Origin: Hyphomicrobiales bacterium
GTDB lineage: Bacteria; Pseudomonadota; Alphaproteobacteria; Rhizobiales; Beijerinckiaceae
Assembly: GCA_900299065.1 (NCBI GenBank)
Contig: OMIJ01000273.1
Span: 1 to 8,365 of the forward strand
Direction of reading: 5' to 3'
Length of the DNA stretch: 8,365 nucleotides
Below are positions 6,501-8,365 of this stretch, one piece after another. Numbering within the stretch: position 1 is the first letter of the stretch; every line of letters starts with the position of its first letter. Below the pieces are notes generated by a model. It did no database searches. It worked only from the letters and a program-made list of their open reading frames with translations, and had not been told where the DNA came from. The translations under genes were made by a program, and so were the position numbers.

Positions 6501-8348
6501 GCGTGTCGTGCTTCCTGTGGTGAGACCAACGCCTAATTTGGCGAGCAGGGGGAAGGGCTGAACTGGCGTCTCAAAGCGCGGGGGCAGACCCAAGAGAGGT
6601 CCAGTGCGCTCAATGATCTTGCCCGTCACGGCGCCTGCATTCCAGGCGGCTGTCCGATAGCCATGTGTCTCAGCTGTGGCCTGGGGTTCGTCCATCACAG
6701 TCAGATAGAGATATTTGGGTTTGTCGGAGGGCGCGATTGCGGTGAATGTGGTGAAGACACGATCATTCGAATAACGCCCATTGACAACTTTATTGGCTGT
6801 GCCTGTTTTGCCGCCAGCATAATAGCCTTTTATGTCGATGGCTTTTGCAGAGCCTATTTCTGCATTGAGCCGCATGAGATAGCGCAAGGCTTCGCTTGTT
6901 TCAGGCTTGATGATGCGCGGCGCATTCTTCATCGCCTCAGCCTGATCACGCTTGAGGAAAGTCGGTGTCACCAAATAACCGCCATTTGACAGGGCTGAAA
7001 CAGCCATCATGGCCTGCAAGGGTGCAACAGCAAGTCCGTGCCCGAAAGCAATGGTCATTGTGTTCAGCTCGCCCCAATTCTTTGGCACAAGCGGCTCGGC
7101 GCTTTCGGGCAATTCCGTGCGCATACGATCCAATTGGCCCGCTTTGCGCAAAAAGGCTTTATGCGCCTCAACACCCATCATCAAAGCAATGCGCGCTGTG
7201 CCAATGTTAGATGAATAAGTGAAGACTTCCGACACACTCAAAGCGCGATTTTGCGCATGGAAATCATGAATGGTGAAGCGGCCATAACGCAAAGCCGCGC
7301 GTGCATCAATGCGCGTGGAGAGGTTCACTTTATTCGCATCAAGCGCCATGGCCAAAGTGAGCGCCTTGAAGGTTGAGCCCATCTCAAACACGCCAACAGA
7401 CATGCGGTTGATGCGATTGGGATCGAGAGCATCTACTGGATTGTTGGGGTCATAATCGGGCAGGGAGGCCAAAGCGATGACTTCGCCTGTGTTGACATCC
7501 ATGATCGCCGCAGCACCTGCCTTGGCCTTATAGCGCTCAATGCCCTTGACCATTTCATCGCGCAAAGCATGGGTGACTTTGAGATCCAGCGAGAGCGTGA
7601 TGGGTTTCAAGTCATCGGCTGTCATGCGAAAGCCAGCCCCATTGAGCTCAGACAGTCCTATGGAGTCGATATATTTCTCGATTCCAGCAATGCCGACATT
7701 ATCCACATTGGTGAAGCCGAGAATATGCGAGGCAATCGGACCATTGGGATAGACGCGTTTGTTTTCGGGTACGAAACCAACGCCGGGCAAGCCAAGGCGA
7801 AAGACCTCCTGCTGTTCTTTGGCCGAAATGCCACGTTTGACCCAGACAAAGCCTTTGCGAGACATCAGGCGATCACGCAATTCCTTTGCATTCACATCGG
7901 GCAGAACGGCTGTGAGCAATTCGACAGCTTCGTCTTTGTCGATCAGGCGGCGTGGTTCGGCAAAGACCGACATAGTCTTGACATCGGTAGCGAGAATTTC
8001 GCCATTACGATCGAGAATTTCGGGGCGCACACCTGAGCTGGCTTCCGAAGCAATGCGTCTGAGGCTTTGCGGATCGGGCTTGCCAGCTAGATAAACAAGT
8101 TTGCCGGCAATCACGAGATAAAGACAGATAAATCCACCTGCAACAATGCGAATGCGCCAGCCCGATTTATCAATCCGCGTGCGCATGAGATCGCGTCCAG
8201 CATCGAGAATGCGTCGACCAAATGAGCGTGGCGGGATTGGCGTTTCAGCCTCTATCTCCGCCTCATTCGCCAAACCATTGGGATTTGTCCAGGCCTGATC
8301 GCCCTGGTTCTGGTTTTGCGTTTGGGTTGTGGAGGGGTCCTGATTCAT
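6498..8348 (-). CDS. ftsI: FtsI (PBP3), septal peptidoglycan D,D-transpeptidase
   Basis: FtsI is the monofunctional class B penicillin-binding protein that crosslinks septal peptidoglycan in the periplasm and pairs with FtsW. The 616-residue product has a cytoplasmic tail of about 66 residues, a single membrane anchor (about 67-88, rich in I, V, L and G), a PBP dimerisation domain beginning near RPEILDRNGE (108-117) and including PNGPIASHILGF (201-212), and a C-terminal transpeptidase domain. All three penicillin-binding motifs are present: STFK (325-328, catalytic Ser325), SSN (379-381) and KTG followed by T (514-517). It lacks a glycosyltransferase domain, so it is class B. The alternative, PBP2 (MrdA), is unlikely given the dcw context. 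The ATG at 8348 is the first in-frame start after a TGA at 8361-8363; only a GAG directly against the ATG is visible as a Shine-Dalgarno candidate. The tail is Q/N-rich at residues 7-20. Confidence 0.96.
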   Translation of the reverse strand: MNQDPSTTQTQNQNQGDQAWTNPNGLANEAEIEAETPIPPRSFGRRILDAGRDLMRTRIDKSGWRIRIVAGGFICLYLVIAGKLVYLAGKPDPQSLRRIASEASSGVRPEILDRNGEILATDVKTMSVFAEPRRLIDKDEAVELLTAVLPDVNAKELRDRLMSRKGFVWVKRGISAKEQQEVFRLGLPGVGFVPENKRVYPNGPIASHILGFTNVDNVGIAGIEKYIDSIGLSELNGAGFRMTADDLKPITLSLDLKVTHALRDEMVKGIERYKAKAGAAAIMDVNTGEVIALASLPDYDPNNPVDALDPNRINRMSVGVFEMGSTFKALTLAMALDANKVNLSTRIDARAALRYGRFTIHDFHAQNRALSVSEVFTYSSNIGTARIALMMGVEAHKAFLRKAGQLDRMRTELPESAEPLVPKNWGELNTMTIAFGHGLAVAPLQAMMAVSALSNGGYLVTPTFLKRDQAEAMKNAPRIIKPETSEALRYLMRLNAEIGSAKAIDIKGYYAGGKTGTANKVVNGRYSNDRVFTTFTAIAPSDKPKYLYLTVMDEPQATAETHGYRTAAWNAGAVTGKIIERTGPLLGLPPRFETPVQPFPLLAKLGVGLTTGSTTR

Positions 8349-8365
8349 CTCGATGAACTTTCACA
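8349..8365 (-). other. Leader of ftsI at the window edge, possibly the end of ftsL
   Basis: These 17 bases precede ftsI. In one frame they stay open and stop at a TGA overlapping the ftsI start (ATGA, bases 8345-8348), coding C-E-S-S-S-R. In the ftsI frame a TGA lies at 8361-8363. Either could be the end of the small division gene ftsL, which usually precedes ftsI in dcw clusters, but nothing here is long enough to identify it. Confidence 0.2.

Noticed and set aside
7569..8036. A 155-codon open frame on the plus strand opposite ftsI.
   Set aside because: It is fully antisense to the conserved PBP coding sequence, its translation resembles no family I know, and overlapping frames of similar length occur nearby.
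1..8365. Search for a mobile element, CRISPR array, tRNA, riboswitch, toxin-antitoxin pair or defence system.
   Set aside because: Every stretch is occupied by conserved cell wall genes, the longest internal gap is 8 bases, and I saw no direct or inverted terminal repeats or RNA gene signatures.

Overview
The window is a compact stretch of the bacterial division and cell wall (dcw) cluster, read entirely from the minus strand. In transcription order, from the right edge to the left, it holds ftsI (pbpB), murE, murF, mraY, murD and the first 361 codons of ftsW. Every gene except ftsW is complete. Family assignments rest on catalytic and binding motifs read directly in the translations.

The layout is almost free of non-coding DNA. 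ftsI and murE share one base (TAATG), murE and murF overlap by four bases (ATGA), and murF and mraY are 8 bases apart. mraY and murD abut exactly (TAAATG), and murD and ftsW are 7 bases apart. I see no internal promoter, terminator, RNA gene, mobile element, repeat array or CRISPR. The arrangement implies one polycistronic transcript with translational coupling. ftsL would be expected beyond the right edge, and murG and murC beyond the left edge, by analogy with known dcw clusters.

The genes cover a continuous piece of peptidoglycan synthesis. MurD, MurE and MurF add D-Glu, meso-diaminopimelate and D-Ala-D-Ala to UDP-MurNAc-L-Ala in the cytoplasm. MraY moves the finished UDP-MurNAc-pentapeptide onto undecaprenyl phosphate (lipid I). 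FtsW polymerises lipid II at the septum, and FtsI crosslinks the new strands there. The DNPR motif in MurE indicates meso-DAP peptidoglycan.

The organism looks like an alphaproteobacterium, probably of the Hyphomicrobiales (Rhizobiales) type. The reasons are gene order, the FtsW N-terminal signature (SPPVAERLGL followed by FHFVNRQ), moderate G+C, and an apparent shortage of GANTC, the site of the alphaproteobacterial CcrM methylase. No species can be named from this. I found no new biological system here. The points worth a second look are modest: junction architecture, GANTC distribution and the N-terminal tail of FtsI.
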